A stretch of DNA of 64,000 bases from G963674685 sp963674685 (GCA_963674685.2 CAXXWT010000009.1:434001-498000), one strand, 5' to 3'. Numbered from the stretch's first letter, positions 9,939-18,850 are shown. Made by a program: numbers and translations. Notes: a model not told the origin generated them from the letters alone.

Positions 9939-11150
9939 ATGCCAATTTACAAGTGGGAAGGAAAAACGCGGACGGGCAATGAAACCTCCGGTGAAATGGA
10001 AGCACCGAACGAAGAAGCCGTCATCGCTCGACTAAGGACTCAGCAGATCGTCGCCACGAAGGTCAAGGCGAAAGGCAAAGCGGCAAGTCTGGCTAATATC
10101 CAGATTATGAAACAAAAGGTGTCGGAAAAGGACATCGTGATTTTCACGAGACAGTTCGCCACCATGATCGACGCCGGTCTTCCTTTGGTGCAATGCCTGG
10201 ATATCCTTGTTTCCCAGCAGGAGAACAAGACTTTCCGTGAGGTGTTGAGCGAGGTCAAGTCCGACGTGGAATCCGGTTCGACGTTCGCCAAAGCCCTGGC
10301 CAAACATCCCAAACAGTTCGATCAACTGTTTGTCGCCCTGGTTTCCGCCGGCGAAGTCGGCGGTATTCTCGATACGATTCTGAACCGCCTCGGCGCTTAC
10401 ATCGAAAAGACCATGAAGCTCAAGAAAAAAGTGAAAGGCGCCATGGTCTATCCCGCCGCGGTTTTGGGCATCACCATTCTGGTCGTTATCATCTTGATGG
10501 TTTTCGTTATCCCCGTGTTCAAGAAAATGTTCGAGGACTTCGGCGGACAACTCCCCGGTCCGACGCAGCTCGTCGTGAACGTATCCGACTTCATGACCTC
10601 GTATTGGTACGCCCTGATCATCGGCACGATCCTCGCGTACATCGGCGCCAAGAAGATCTTCAACACGGAAAAAGGCTCGGCGATTTTTGACGATGTCATA
10701 CTTAAAGCCCCCATATTCGGCGAGTTGATTCGAAAACAGGCCATCGCGAAATTCACCAGAACCCTGAGCACCATGATCACATCCGGCGTTCCGATTCTCG
10801 ACGGTCTGGATATTGTGGCCAAAACTTCCGGAAACAAAACGATTGAACGGGCCATTATGCAGACGAAGATCCGGATTTCCGAAGGGAAAACAATCGCCGA
10901 ACCTTTGGCCGAGTCCGGCGTGTTCCCGTCGATGGTTTGCCAGATGATCACCGTCGGCGAGTCGACCGGCGCCCTGGACGTCATGCTTTCCAAAATCGCG
11001 GACTTTTACGAAGACGAAGTGGATATGTCCGTCAACTCGCTGACCACGCTGCTGGAGCCGATCATGATGGTTTTCCTGGGAGGCACCGTCGGATTCCTGC
11101 TGGTCTGCATGTATTTGCCGATTTTCAAGCTGGTGAGCGTCATCGGCTGA
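9939..11150 (+). CDS. pilC: Type IV pilus inner-membrane platform protein PilC
   Basis: Polytopic platform on which PilB and PilT act. The frame is open from 9891, but ATG 9939, behind CGGGAG, gives the family start MPIYKWEGKTRTG and 403 residues. Two GspF/PilC domains are visible, the first beginning FTRQFATMIDAGLPLVQCL and the second FTRTLSTMITSGVPILDGL, each followed by membrane helices. It begins 25 bases after pilT. Confidence 0.95.
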   Translation: MPIYKWEGKTRTGNETSGEMEAPNEEAVIARLRTQQIVATKVKAKGKAASLANIQIMKQKVSEKDIVIFTRQFATMIDAGLPLVQCLDILVSQQENKTFREVLSEVKSDVESGSTFAKALAKHPKQFDQLFVALVSAGEVGGILDTILNRLGAYIEKTMKLKKKVKGAMVYPAAVLGITILVVIILMVFVIPVFKKMFEDFGGQLPGPTQLVVNVSDFMTSYWYALIIGTILAYIGAKKIFNTEKGSAIFDDVILKAPIFGELIRKQAIAKFTRTLSTMITSGVPILDGLDIVAKTSGNKTIERAIMQTKIRISEGKTIAEPLAESGVFPSMVCQMITVGESTGALDVMLSKIADFYEDEVDMSVNSLTTLLEPIMMVFLGGTVGFLLVCMYLPIFKLVSVIG

Positions 11151-11184
11151 TTATATACCCGTGACAAAAATCAAGCATCACTGT

Positions 11185-11207
11185 ATATGGGCCTTTAAGG
11201 CCCATAT
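11185..11207 (+). terminator. Perfect hairpin between pilC and pilS
   Basis: ATATGGGCC (11185-11193) and GGCCCATAT (11199-11207) form a 9-bp perfect stem with a TTTAA loop. Only a short CTATTT follows, so it may be a weak terminator, a processing or stability hairpin, or a partial barrier that separates structural pilus genes from pilSR expression. Confidence 0.45.
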
Positions 11208-11224
11208 CTATTTGGCGTGAGGCG

Positions 11225-12949
11225 ATGATTCGGACTCATCACGATCTTGGCGACAGCGACAACTATCTCGCCGTCAATTCAAGCCTGGCATACGACAACA
11301 AGCAGATCCTGCTGTGGCTTTTGTTTCTACGGGTCGTCGTCTCCACCTTTGTGTTCGGAACGATTTTTCTTATCGAACACCCGGAAGTGCGATACGCGTT
11401 TTATTCCCTGATCGGCGTTCACGTTTTGTCGGCTCTGCTGTCGGCGCTGATGATTCAAAGGTATGCCAACAGGACATTTTTCCTGGTTATACAGGTTTAC
11501 TGGGATATTGTTTTCGTTTCGGGCCTGGTTTACATCTCGGGCGGTTATTTCTCGTTTTTCCTGTTCATGTACATCATCTCGGTCATTAACGCCGCCATCT
11601 TGCTGAGCCGAAAAGCCGCGATTGTCAGCTCGATCATCTGTGCGATGATTCTTGTTTTTCTTTTCATTTCCCAGTGGCGGGGGGACATTCCCGTTCCCAA
11701 CTCGGATTTCGGCCTTCAGCCGATGACTTCCAGGGATGTCATCAATAAAATCGCCCTGAATGTTTTTTCGATTTTCGTGGCCACGTATCTGGCCAGTTTC
11801 CTTTCCGAAAGAAGCAAGCTTGTCAGTGACGCGCTGAAAAAGAAGCAGGACGATCTGGCATTTTTACGCGCTCGGTACGAGCACATCATCCGTTCCATTC
11901 CGGTCGGGGTTTTAACCGTCAACGTGGATGGAGACGTGGAATTCGCCAATGTCTCATCTTCGGCGATTCTCGCGCAGGAACGCGATGAGTTGGTTGGAAA
12001 GCCCGTCAGGGAAGTGATCAAGGGACTGCCTGATGATATTATTCACAAATCATCCCGGCACCTGGCCGTGCAATACGACCGCGAGGGTGCGACGAGTCAA
12101 TTGGAAATTACACATTCGCCCCTTGACGCCGCGGAAGGCCAGACTCCCGGAAGCTTGATCGTTATCGAGGATCGGACCGATATCCGGGCCATGGAAGAGG
12201 CCGTGAAAAGGGCGGACAAGCTGGCCGCCATCGGCAAGCTGGCCGCCGGAATCGCCCATGAACTGCGCAATCCTCTGGCCAGCATTTCCGGCTCGATCCA
12301 GGTGCTGTTCAAAGAATTGAAGCTCGACGATGTGAATCGGCAGTTGATGGATATCGTGATACGCGAGACCGAACGCGTCAACGGACTTGTGACGGACTTC
12401 CTGGCTTTTTCGCGTCCCGAACGGGATAACGAATGCCTGGTCAACGCCAGAATCATTCTCGGCGAGGTTTTGAAGGTTCTGGCCAACGAACCCGGATGCC
12501 GTGATCACGTCGAGATTGTCAAAGCCATCGATGACCGACTGTTCGTCCGGGCGGATCCCAAGAGCCTTCGGCAATTGTTCTGGAACCTCGCGATCAACGC
12601 CGTGCAGGCCATGCCCGGCGGCGGCGTCCTGACGATTACGGGGCGCACGCGAACCGAATCGGTGGAGGATCTGGCGGGCAAGGCCGTGGAGATCGCTTTT
12701 CAAGATACCGGTTTGGGAATGGATGAAAAGACCATCGAAGCGATATTCGATCCGTTTTTCACCACCAAAGAAGGCGGAACGGGCCTGGGGTTGACATCCT
12801 GCCACAATATCGTCGAATGGATCGGCGGCCGCATTATCGTGGAAAGCAAGCAAGGCGTCGGTTCGAAATTCATCCTCCTGATCCCCGCCGCGGAAAGGGC
12901 CGGCGCCATCAATAGCGAAAACGGATTGGAAAAAGATGGCCAAGCTTAA
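11225..12949 (+). CDS. pilS: Sensor histidine kinase PilS
   Basis: Membrane sensor of the PilS-PilR system that controls pilin transcription. 574 residues. About six N-terminal membrane helices (residues 25 to 200) are followed by a PAS domain (about 215 to 320). The HisKA domain has AGIAHELRNPLASISGSIQ with the phospho-acceptor His at 345. The ATPase domain shows the N box NLAINAVQAMPGG, DTGLGMDEK and GGTGLGLTSC. It overlaps pilR by 14 bases, consistent with translational coupling. Confidence 0.93.
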   Translation: MIRTHHDLGDSDNYLAVNSSLAYDNKQILLWLLFLRVVVSTFVFGTIFLIEHPEVRYAFYSLIGVHVLSALLSALMIQRYANRTFFLVIQVYWDIVFVSGLVYISGGYFSFFLFMYIISVINAAILLSRKAAIVSSIICAMILVFLFISQWRGDIPVPNSDFGLQPMTSRDVINKIALNVFSIFVATYLASFLSERSKLVSDALKKKQDDLAFLRARYEHIIRSIPVGVLTVNVDGDVEFANVSSSAILAQERDELVGKPVREVIKGLPDDIIHKSSRHLAVQYDREGATSQLEITHSPLDAAEGQTPGSLIVIEDRTDIRAMEEAVKRADKLAAIGKLAAGIAHELRNPLASISGSIQVLFKELKLDDVNRQLMDIVIRETERVNGLVTDFLAFSRPERDNECLVNARIILGEVLKVLANEPGCRDHVEIVKAIDDRLFVRADPKSLRQLFWNLAINAVQAMPGGGVLTITGRTRTESVEDLAGKAVEIAFQDTGLGMDEKTIEAIFDPFFTTKEGGTGLGLTSCHNIVEWIGGRIIVESKQGVGSKFILLIPAAERAGAINSENGLEKDGQA

Positions 12950-14351
12950 AATTCTCGTCGTCGACGACGAGCTTTCCATGCGGGAATTCTTAAAGATATT
13001 CTTCGAAAAAGAAGGCTATCTTGTCGACAGCGCCTCGAACGCCAAAGAGGCTTTCCAAAAAATTCAAAACAAAAATTTCGATCTTGTCATTACGGACTTA
13101 AAAATGCCGGGAGCGACCGGCATCGAAGTTCTCCGGCGCGCCAAACAGCAGAATGCGGATGCCGCGGTGATCGTGATTACGGCCTACGCAACGCGGGATT
13201 CCGTGACCGAAGCCCTGGATCTGGGTGTGACGGATTATGTCCACAAGCCCTTTCGCGTGGAAGATCTGAAACACGTCGTGCGGTCGGCTCTGGAAAAGCA
13301 GACTCTGGTTCGCGAAAATATCCAGTTGAAAGCCGAATTGGGAAGCCGCTATGGATTCGGCAATATTTTCGGCGCCCATCCCCTGATGAGGGAAGTTTAT
13401 GAACTGATCAAACGCGTCAGCGAAACGCGAAGCAACATTCTCATACTTGGAGAAACGGGCACCGGTAAGGAGCTTGCCGCAAAAGCCATCCATTTCAACA
13501 GCAAAAGAAGCTCGAAACCTTTCGTCGTGGTTAATTGCGCGGCCATTCCCGAGGCCTTGTGGGAAAGCGAATTATTCGGCCACAAAAAAGGCGCGTTCAC
13601 CGGGGCCATCGCCGAAAAACGCGGACAGTTTCCCATGGCCGATAAAGGGACATTGTTTCTCGATGAAGTCGGTGAAATCCCCCTGGCGATTCAAGTGAAA
13701 CTGCTTCGCGTTATTCAAGAAAGAAAAATACAGGCCGTCGGCTCGGTCAATGACGAGGACGTGGACGTGAGAATCATCGCGGCCACAAACAGGAACCTGG
13801 AAAAAATGGTCGGCGACGGCGGGTTTCGGGAAGATTTGTTTTATCGCTTGAATGTGATCGCCATCCAAATGCCGCCGCTTCGAGACCGCGCGTCGGACAT
13901 ACCTATTCTGGCGAATTATTTTCTGGAAAAATATTCCACGGAAATTAACAAGGAAATCCGAAAAATCTCCACCGAAGCCATGAATCTGCTCAGGCAGTAT
14001 CGATTCCCGGGGAATGTGAGGGAATTGGAAAACATTATCGAACGCGGCGTCACGCTGGAGCAGTCCAACGTGGTGTTGCCTGAATCGCTGCCTCAAAGGT
14101 TGAGGGGGATTGCGCCTTCCGAATCCGCCTTGCCGTCAGCGGAGATTCCCGCGCAGGGATTGGACCTCGATGAAGCTTTGGGGAAATATGAGAAACTCCT
14201 GATCACCAACGCGCTCGCGAAGACGAATGGAGTGAAGAACAAAGCCGCGCAATTGCTGCGCGTTACCTTCAGATCATTTCGATATCGTCTCCAGAAATAT
14301 GGACTGGACAGCGATAGCGATGCTGACGGGAATCTCGACGAAGACTTGTAA
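12936..14351 (+). CDS. pilR: Sigma-54-dependent response regulator PilR
   Basis: NtrC-family activator. The 471 residues comprise a receiver domain with phospho-Asp at about 54 (VITDLKMPG), a AAA+ domain with Walker A GETGTGKE at about 172 and an intact sigma-54 contact loop GAFTGA at about 219, and a C-terminal Fis-type helix-turn-helix (KNKAAQLLRVTFRSFRYRL). The DNA-binding and sigma-54 features agree with the perfect -24/-12 promoter just downstream in front of pilA. Confidence 0.94.
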   Translation: MAKLKILVVDDELSMREFLKIFFEKEGYLVDSASNAKEAFQKIQNKNFDLVITDLKMPGATGIEVLRRAKQQNADAAVIVITAYATRDSVTEALDLGVTDYVHKPFRVEDLKHVVRSALEKQTLVRENIQLKAELGSRYGFGNIFGAHPLMREVYELIKRVSETRSNILILGETGTGKELAAKAIHFNSKRSSKPFVVVNCAAIPEALWESELFGHKKGAFTGAIAEKRGQFPMADKGTLFLDEVGEIPLAIQVKLLRVIQERKIQAVGSVNDEDVDVRIIAATNRNLEKMVGDGGFREDLFYRLNVIAIQMPPLRDRASDIPILANYFLEKYSTEINKEIRKISTEAMNLLRQYRFPGNVRELENIIERGVTLEQSNVVLPESLPQRLRGIAPSESALPSAEIPAQGLDLDEALGKYEKLLITNALAKTNGVKNKAAQLLRVTFRSFRYRLQKYGLDSDSDADGNLDEDL

Positions 14352-14443
14352 ATCCCAAAAAATGAGCCGGTCAGGGAAATTCGGTTGCAATGGCATTTCG
14401 GGTAAGGGTTTCCCTGAGACTTATCTTAATATAATTTGCCGCT

Positions 14444-14476
14444 AATTGTCATTAGATGACTCTAAGATTGACAATT
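14444..14476 (+). promoter_or_regulatory. Candidate PilR upstream activating sequence
   Basis: A perfect inverted repeat AATTGTCA (14444-14451) and TGACAATT (14469-14476). Half-site centres lie about 25 bases apart, and the site is about 95 to 125 bases upstream of the sigma-54 promoter, the usual distance for an enhancer of an NtrC-family activator. It contains the TGTC/GACA core associated with PilR sites in other bacteria. Assignment to PilR is inference from position and dyad symmetry. Confidence 0.5.
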
Positions 14477-14568
14477 TTCGTCACTTTGTGGGTAGCCTTC
14501 TCCTAGCCAATAAGGACAGATATCTATAAGTAATTGATTTATTAGGCATATATTGCATCATGGCGACT

Positions 14569-14584
14569 TGGCACCCTAATTGCA
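14569..14584 (+). promoter_or_regulatory. Sigma-54 (-24/-12) promoter of pilA
   Basis: TGGCAC (14569-14574), five bases, then TTGCA (14580-14584): a complete match to the RpoN consensus TGGCAC-N5-TTGCW. Transcription would start near 14596, leaving a leader of about 55 bases before the pilA ATG. The sigma-54 activator gene pilR is immediately upstream. Confidence 0.92.
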
Positions 14585-14651
14585 AAAAGCTTATGGCAGG
14601 TTCACACTCCACTGGGCTGGTGGATTATTAACGCACTAAGGAGGTTAGAGA

Positions 14652-15005
14652 ATGCACAAAAAAGGTTTTACTCTTATCGAGCTGATGATCGTTGTTGCCA
14701 TTATCGGTATTTTGGCCCTGATCGCGATCCCGAATTTCCTCTCCCTGCGAGCGCGCGCTTATAACGCTTCGGCCAAGAGCGCCGGCCGCAACGCCAAACT
14801 CGCTCAGGAAGTCTGGTTCAATGAAAAGGGCGGCGATATCAGTGGTGGTTACTCAAGCGATCTGGCCGAGCTCCTCAGCTACGACAGGAACCTGACGGAC
14901 GATAACGACGTCACCTTCGTCTTTGGATCCTGCGACACTTCCGGTTACACCTACACCACGCAGCACGCCAACGGCCAGGGAACAACGTTCCTGTTCACCG
15001 ACTGA
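14652..15005 (+). CDS. pilA: Type IVa major pilin
   Basis: Prepilin of 117 residues with a very short leader MHKKG, cleaved before F in FTLIELMIVVAIIGILALIA; the Glu at mature position 5 is present. The mature protein is about 112 residues with one N-terminal hydrophobic helix and a small Ser/Gly/Asp-rich globular part. It has a single Cys, so the disulfide-bonded D-region of Pseudomonas pilins is lacking. It is longer than the roughly 60-residue Geobacter conductive pilin. Expression is probably PilR and sigma-54 dependent, and a strong terminator follows directly. Confidence 0.93.
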   Translation: MHKKGFTLIELMIVVAIIGILALIAIPNFLSLRARAYNASAKSAGRNAKLAQEVWFNEKGGDISGGYSSDLAELLSYDRNLTDDNDVTFVFGSCDTSGYTYTTQHANGQGTTFLFTD

Positions 15006-15027
15006 TCTATCAATTCGCGTCAAGAAG

Positions 15028-15056
15028 AAAGGACTCCTTCGGGAGTCCTTTTTTTT
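15028..15056 (+). terminator. Intrinsic terminator of pilA
   Basis: AAAGGACTCC (15028-15037), TTCG tetraloop, GGAGTCCTTT (15042-15051), continuing into a T run to 15056. A perfect 10-bp stem with the very stable UUCG loop. Confidence 0.93.
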
Positions 15057-15125
15057 GCTTTTTTTTCAGACGCATCTATTATTTCCGGACAAGCGCCGTA
15101 TTTTCATTAACCGAATAATTTATCG

Positions 15126-16619
15126 ATGACGCAACCGCAAACAAACAACTCATTATCCGAACGGAAACCATGGTTGTTTCCCGGCCTGATTCTTCTTGCC
15201 GCGATAATCGTCAGGATCCATACGGTCGGCTACGGCTTTGTGTACGACGACAATTACTTTCTTTTCAATCAGCCGGCGGTCATCGACCAAGATCATTCCC
15301 TCGAATGGCTCATGCAGCCTCTGCACGGGCTTTATCGTCCCGTTCGCTCTATTGTTTACGCGCTCATAACACCCGTCACAGGTCATAATCCCGCTCCATA
15401 CAGGTTGATCGGAATCGCTCTGGACGGCCTCATGGCTCTGCTGCTTTTTCAAATTCTCCAGTTATTCTTCAATGCGAAACCGGCATTCTTCGCTTCGCTG
15501 ATCTGGCTTTTTCATCCGACGCACAGCGAAAGAGTCGTCCTGATCATCGGGAGTTTCGATATATGGGGAATGGCGGCGATGATGGCGGCCCTTTTATGCG
15601 CATCGAGGCTGCTGGTTTATAAAAAGGATTCGCGTAAAGACTGGATCGGGGTCGGCGTATTCACCACGCTGGCCGTTTTCGCCAACGAGGAAGCTCTGCT
15701 CCTTCCCGTTTATTTCGGCGCCCTGGCTTTGGTGCATTGCGGCGTCAAAGACCTCATGAAAAACCGCCGCATCATGAAACTGCTGATCTTGATTGGCCTT
15801 GTTTGCGGCGTTTATATGCTGGTTCGCGTCGGTGTAATAGGCTTGTGGAGCCGCGTGGACGCGCCGCCCGTCGATTCCGGCGGCAGCCTGTTTCCCATCA
15901 TGCTGGCCATCGTGCATTATATGTTTTTTACGACGCTTTTGCCCGTGGATCTGCATGAGGTGTACCCGCCGTTTACTTTCACCGGAATAGCGCACTGGGA
16001 GACGGCGGCAGGTTTATTGATCGCGGCGTTCATGCTTTGCCTGGCGTTGTGGGGACTTTTGAAAAGGCATTATCTCGGCGCGGCGGCGGCCTGGTGGCTT
16101 GCCGGCATACTGCCTTTTTCCAATATCGTCGCCAACGTCGAACAGCGCCACGTCCGCTACCTTTATATGCCGACGTTGGCTTTAGCACTTTGCGCGGCTT
16201 ATTGGCATGAAAAATCAAGCCGCGCGAATGGAAACCGCCGCAAGACCTTCGCCGTGATCGCGACTTTTATCCTCGTGTGTTTTTTCACACTGGCCGTAAA
16301 GCAAAACCGTGTTTATCGGGATTCCCTATCTCTTTGGGGCGATTCATACGCAAACTGCGGCAACTGCTCCAAGGCGGCGATTAATTACGGCATTGCTCTG
16401 GCCAAAACAAAGCAATTTGCAAAGGCCGAAGAAGTTCTTGGAAAAGTGCTGGTTTTACGGCCGGGATATGAAATGGCCTTCGTGGCGCTGGCGGCTGTCG
16501 AGATGGATCAGGACAGAAAAGAAAGCGCTTTAGCGCTGCTTGAAAAGGCTCTTGAGATCAATCCACGGCACGCGCAGGCCCGGCATATGTACGAATCGAT
16601 TAAAAACTCTCCTTATTGA
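15126..16619 (+). CDS. Polytopic membrane protein with C-terminal TPR repeats
   Basis: 497 residues. About ten hydrophobic segments occupy residues 15 to 400, and two or three TPR units (for example KAAINYGIALAKTKQFAKAEEVLGKVL) lie at 405 to 490. The N-terminal half, with YGFVYDDNYFLFNQ after the first helix, resembles the PMT/TMTC-like membrane glycosyltransferases, where an acidic pair in the first loop (DD here) binds the lipid-phosphate sugar. I infer a membrane glycosyltransferase-like or O-mannosyltransferase-like protein; donor and acceptor are unknown. No clear Shine-Dalgarno precedes the ATG. It stands just after pilA but behind its terminator. Confidence 0.6.
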   Translation: MTQPQTNNSLSERKPWLFPGLILLAAIIVRIHTVGYGFVYDDNYFLFNQPAVIDQDHSLEWLMQPLHGLYRPVRSIVYALITPVTGHNPAPYRLIGIALDGLMALLLFQILQLFFNAKPAFFASLIWLFHPTHSERVVLIIGSFDIWGMAAMMAALLCASRLLVYKKDSRKDWIGVGVFTTLAVFANEEALLLPVYFGALALVHCGVKDLMKNRRIMKLLILIGLVCGVYMLVRVGVIGLWSRVDAPPVDSGGSLFPIMLAIVHYMFFTTLLPVDLHEVYPPFTFTGIAHWETAAGLLIAAFMLCLALWGLLKRHYLGAAAAWWLAGILPFSNIVANVEQRHVRYLYMPTLALALCAAYWHEKSSRANGNRRKTFAVIATFILVCFFTLAVKQNRVYRDSLSLWGDSYANCGNCSKAAINYGIALAKTKQFAKAEEVLGKVLVLRPGYEMAFVALAAVEMDQDRKESALALLEKALEINPRHAQARHMYESIKNSPY

Positions 16620-16640
16620 AGCATGCGCGAAATTTTTCAT

Positions 16641-16670
16641 TTGACACGCGGGATGATTCCCGGAAATTAT
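16641..16670 (+). promoter_or_regulatory. Sigma-70-like promoter directly abutting the secretin-fragment gene
   Basis: Perfect TTGACA (16641-16646), 18-base spacer, AATTAT (16665-16670, 4 of 6). A start about seven bases downstream would fall at 16677 to 16678, that is on the ATG itself, and no Shine-Dalgarno is seen before it. The mRNA might be leaderless. Confidence 0.4.
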
Positions 16671-16677
16671 ACCGGAT

Positions 16678-17532
16678 ATGAGATTTCGACGATTATACAT
16701 TTTGACGGTTTGCCTGGCGCTTTTCGTATTCGCGTCGGCCCTCCGGGCGGAAGAAACATTCCATATCCAGGCGACGGATAAGCCCGTAGGGGAATTCCTG
16801 AAAGAGATTTCCTCGATTACCGGTAAAAACTTTGTATTGGATCCGTCGGTCAAAGGCTCCGTGACTTTCGTCAGCCCCAACGCCCTGACGAAAGATCAGG
16901 TCTGGGAAGTCGCCAAAAGCGCTCTTTCCATCAACGGCTTCACCACCGTCGAATACGGCGCCATCGTCAAAGTCGTTCCAAAGGAAGCCGCGGCGCATCA
17001 GCCATTGCCGACGTTGGGAACCACGCAAACGCCGGAGATCGCCGAAGACATGGTCACGGCTGTTATTTCGCTGAAATACATATCTCCGGAGCAGGCGATC
17101 GAATCGGTGCGCGTGCTGTTGGGGCCAAACGGCAAAATCGCCGCATCTCCCGGAAACCCTGGCATCGTCATCATCGACAGCGAAGCCAACATCGCCAGAA
17201 TCCGCAAGCTGATATCCCGATTCGATGTGCAAAGCGCGCAGCCGCAGGTGAAAATCGTCCACTTGAAACGGATCAACGCCGATGAAGCGGCCCAGATTCT
17301 CACGGAGCTTTTCCTAAAAACCGGAGGTGTGAAAGGCGTCGGCGTCCCGTGCCGTTTCACCAGTGAGGCGCGCACCAATTCGCTGGTTATCCGTGCGCCG
17401 TTTATCGACGGAAAGGCGGCGGAAAACCTGGCGATGAAGTTGGATAAAAAAGATGCGGAAATTACGGTTCAAAAATTGCGCAACATGGATGCCGAGGCGG
17501 CCAGGGAGCTTCTTAACAGCCTCGCTGATTAA
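16678..17532 (+). pseudogene. Secretin (GspD/PilQ-like) periplasmic N-domains only, pore domain missing
   Basis: 284 residues. A signal peptide (cleavage after SALRA) is followed by an N0 domain (about 27 to 100, FHIQATDKPVGEFLKEIS), an N1 domain (about 115 to 185) and N2 (about 190 to 260, HLKRINADEAAQILTELF). The protein then ends 20 residues into what reads like the next N-domain (VQKLRNMDAEAARELLNS). Secretins normally continue for 300 or more residues into a C-terminal outer-membrane pore; none is present, and the opposite-strand gene begins in the stop codon. It is either a truncated gdsD/pilQ relic cut at a rearrangement breakpoint or a free-standing N-domain protein. The reading frame itself is undamaged. 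Confidence 0.6.
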
Positions 17533-18662
17533 TCTCCGTAAACAATTCCCAGAGTTTTAAAAGGCAGCCGGCCGTCGACGCGCCATTCGTCTTCCGTATA
17601 ACGCAGCACGAAACCCTCGCCGTGTTCCCTTTCGTAACCGCACGCCAGCATGTCGCCGTCGTTGACGGCGGCTCCGCTTAAGGTCCAGTCGTCGGAAAGA
17701 TCGGGAACCGCCATGGACGCAAGCGGCCCCTCGTCGAATTCCAGGATGACGCCCGAAGAAATATCGAAACGCCTGCCGATCAAAATGCCCCGGCCGGAGC
17801 TTCCCAAAGCGACATCCGCCAGATCCCAGTTGTCGCCCAGCAATTGCGGCGTGACCGGAAAATACCAGACGCCGTTTGTCATCCAGATGGCGACGCCTTT
17901 GGAATTGTCGAGATTTCTGCCGACCGCCAGGCCGTTTTCCTTGTCGTACATATCAATGGCGTACAGATAGTATGAGTCGATGCCGCCTTCCGCGGGTGGA
18001 GCCTGCGTGTTCCATTCGCCGCCGGACAATTTCATCAGGACCGGTTCGCCGCGGTCGTAATCCAGGCCCACGGCCCAGCCGCTGTCCGAGGAAGTCAGCG
18101 AAACCCCCGTCAGCCACCAGTCGTCGGACACGTAGGGCAGGGATTCGGCAAGTTCCCATTCTTCCTTGACTTTGGTCATGATGACGGCTTCACCGGATTC
18201 CCAGTCGCCCCCGACGGCGACGGCCGTATCGCCGTATGCGTCGATGGCGGTCAGTTCCCAGTTGTCGCCGATGTCGGGCAGGGCGTCGACGACGTAGGCG
18301 GAATCTTCATAGGTCAGCGCGACGCCTTTGTTTTTGGTCTTGTCGTATCCCACGAAGATCAGTTGTTCGCAATTGACCCAGGCCGCGTCGTTCAAACGCC
18401 AGTTTTGGGAATACACGTCGGGCGTGGCGTCGACCCATGCGCCGTCTTGATATTGGCCCAGGCCGTCGCCGTAGGCGAAGCTTTCGTCGCAACCGTTCAC
18501 GTTGTTTCCTCCGCCGCCCCCTCCGCCTCCGCCATTGTTGTCGTCATCGTCATCGTCGTCGTCCAGACTTGCGGAAGAACAGTCGCATCCCGCCGCGCAC
18601 AGGGCGGCGGCGGAAAAAGCGATGACGAGAATCAGCAATTTCAGCTTTCCAGAATCACGCAT
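17529..18662 (-). CDS. Secreted lipoprotein with poly-Asp/poly-Gly linker and propeller-like repeats
   Basis: 377 residues. A signal peptide ends in the lipobox AAGC, so the mature protein is probably lipid-anchored. Directly after it comes a low-complexity linker of eight Asp, two Asn, nine Gly and two Asn. The rest consists of about seven repeats of roughly 45 residues, each with a core like NWxLxxVALGSSxxGxAVGRD, typical of a beta-propeller related to the Kelch/BNR type. Function unknown; display of a propeller on the cell surface is inferred. It is served by its own promoter at 18721-18749 and has GGAGG before the ATG. Its stop codon overlaps that of the secretin fragment. Confidence 0.75.
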   Translation of the reverse strand: MRDSGKLKLLILVIAFSAAALCAAGCDCSSASLDDDDDDDDNNGGGGGGGGGNNVNGCDESFAYGDGLGQYQDGAWVDATPDVYSQNWRLNDAAWVNCEQLIFVGYDKTKNKGVALTYEDSAYVVDALPDIGDNWELTAIDAYGDTAVAVGGDWESGEAVIMTKVKEEWELAESLPYVSDDWWLTGVSLTSSDSGWAVGLDYDRGEPVLMKLSGGEWNTQAPPAEGGIDSYYLYAIDMYDKENGLAVGRNLDNSKGVAIWMTNGVWYFPVTPQLLGDNWDLADVALGSSGRGILIGRRFDISSGVILEFDEGPLASMAVPDLSDDWTLSGAAVNDGDMLACGYEREHGEGFVLRYTEDEWRVDGRLPFKTLGIVYGD

Positions 18663-18720
18663 TTCCGGCCTCCAGATATATCCTCATCCGGCTGATAACG
18701 AAGCAAGAGCATGTTGCCCT

Positions 18721-18749
18721 AAGATAGCGGCCAATACGGCCAAGGTCAA
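18721..18749 (-). promoter_or_regulatory. Promoter of the poly-Asp lipoprotein gene
   Basis: On the minus strand TTGACC (18744-18749), a 17-base spacer and TATCTT (18721-18726). Matches are 5 of 6 and 4 of 6. It lies about 60 bases upstream of the start codon. Confidence 0.45.
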
Positions 18750-18820
18750 GAAGATAACACTACTATTTGTATAGTGAAATGGGATGCATACTTCATTTGG
18801 TGCAGATAAGCTGGTTCGCT

Positions 18821-18850
18821 TTGACAGGTTTATTCCAGCAACATTCGAAT
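18821..18850 (+). promoter_or_regulatory. Possible promoter of the accessory cluster
   Basis: Perfect TTGACA (18821-18826), an 18-base spacer and TCGAAT (18845-18850, 4 of 6). It would give a leader of about 130 bases before the PP-loop gene. Confidence 0.33.

Larger units (their letters stand above)
14352..14651 (+). other. 300-base regulatory gap between pilR and pilA
   Basis: AT-rich relative to its neighbours and without a credible gene. It holds, in order: an 8-bp inverted pair CAGGGAAA (14372) and TTTCCCTG (14409) that might be a weak pilR terminator; the dyad AATTGTCA/TGACAATT (14444-14476); a sigma-54 promoter (14569-14584); and the pilA ribosome site AAGGAGG at about 14638. Confidence 0.7.

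Noticed and set aside
14923..15129. 68-residue frame overlapping the pilA end and its terminator
   Set aside because: It reads through the intrinsic terminator hairpin and has no independent signal.
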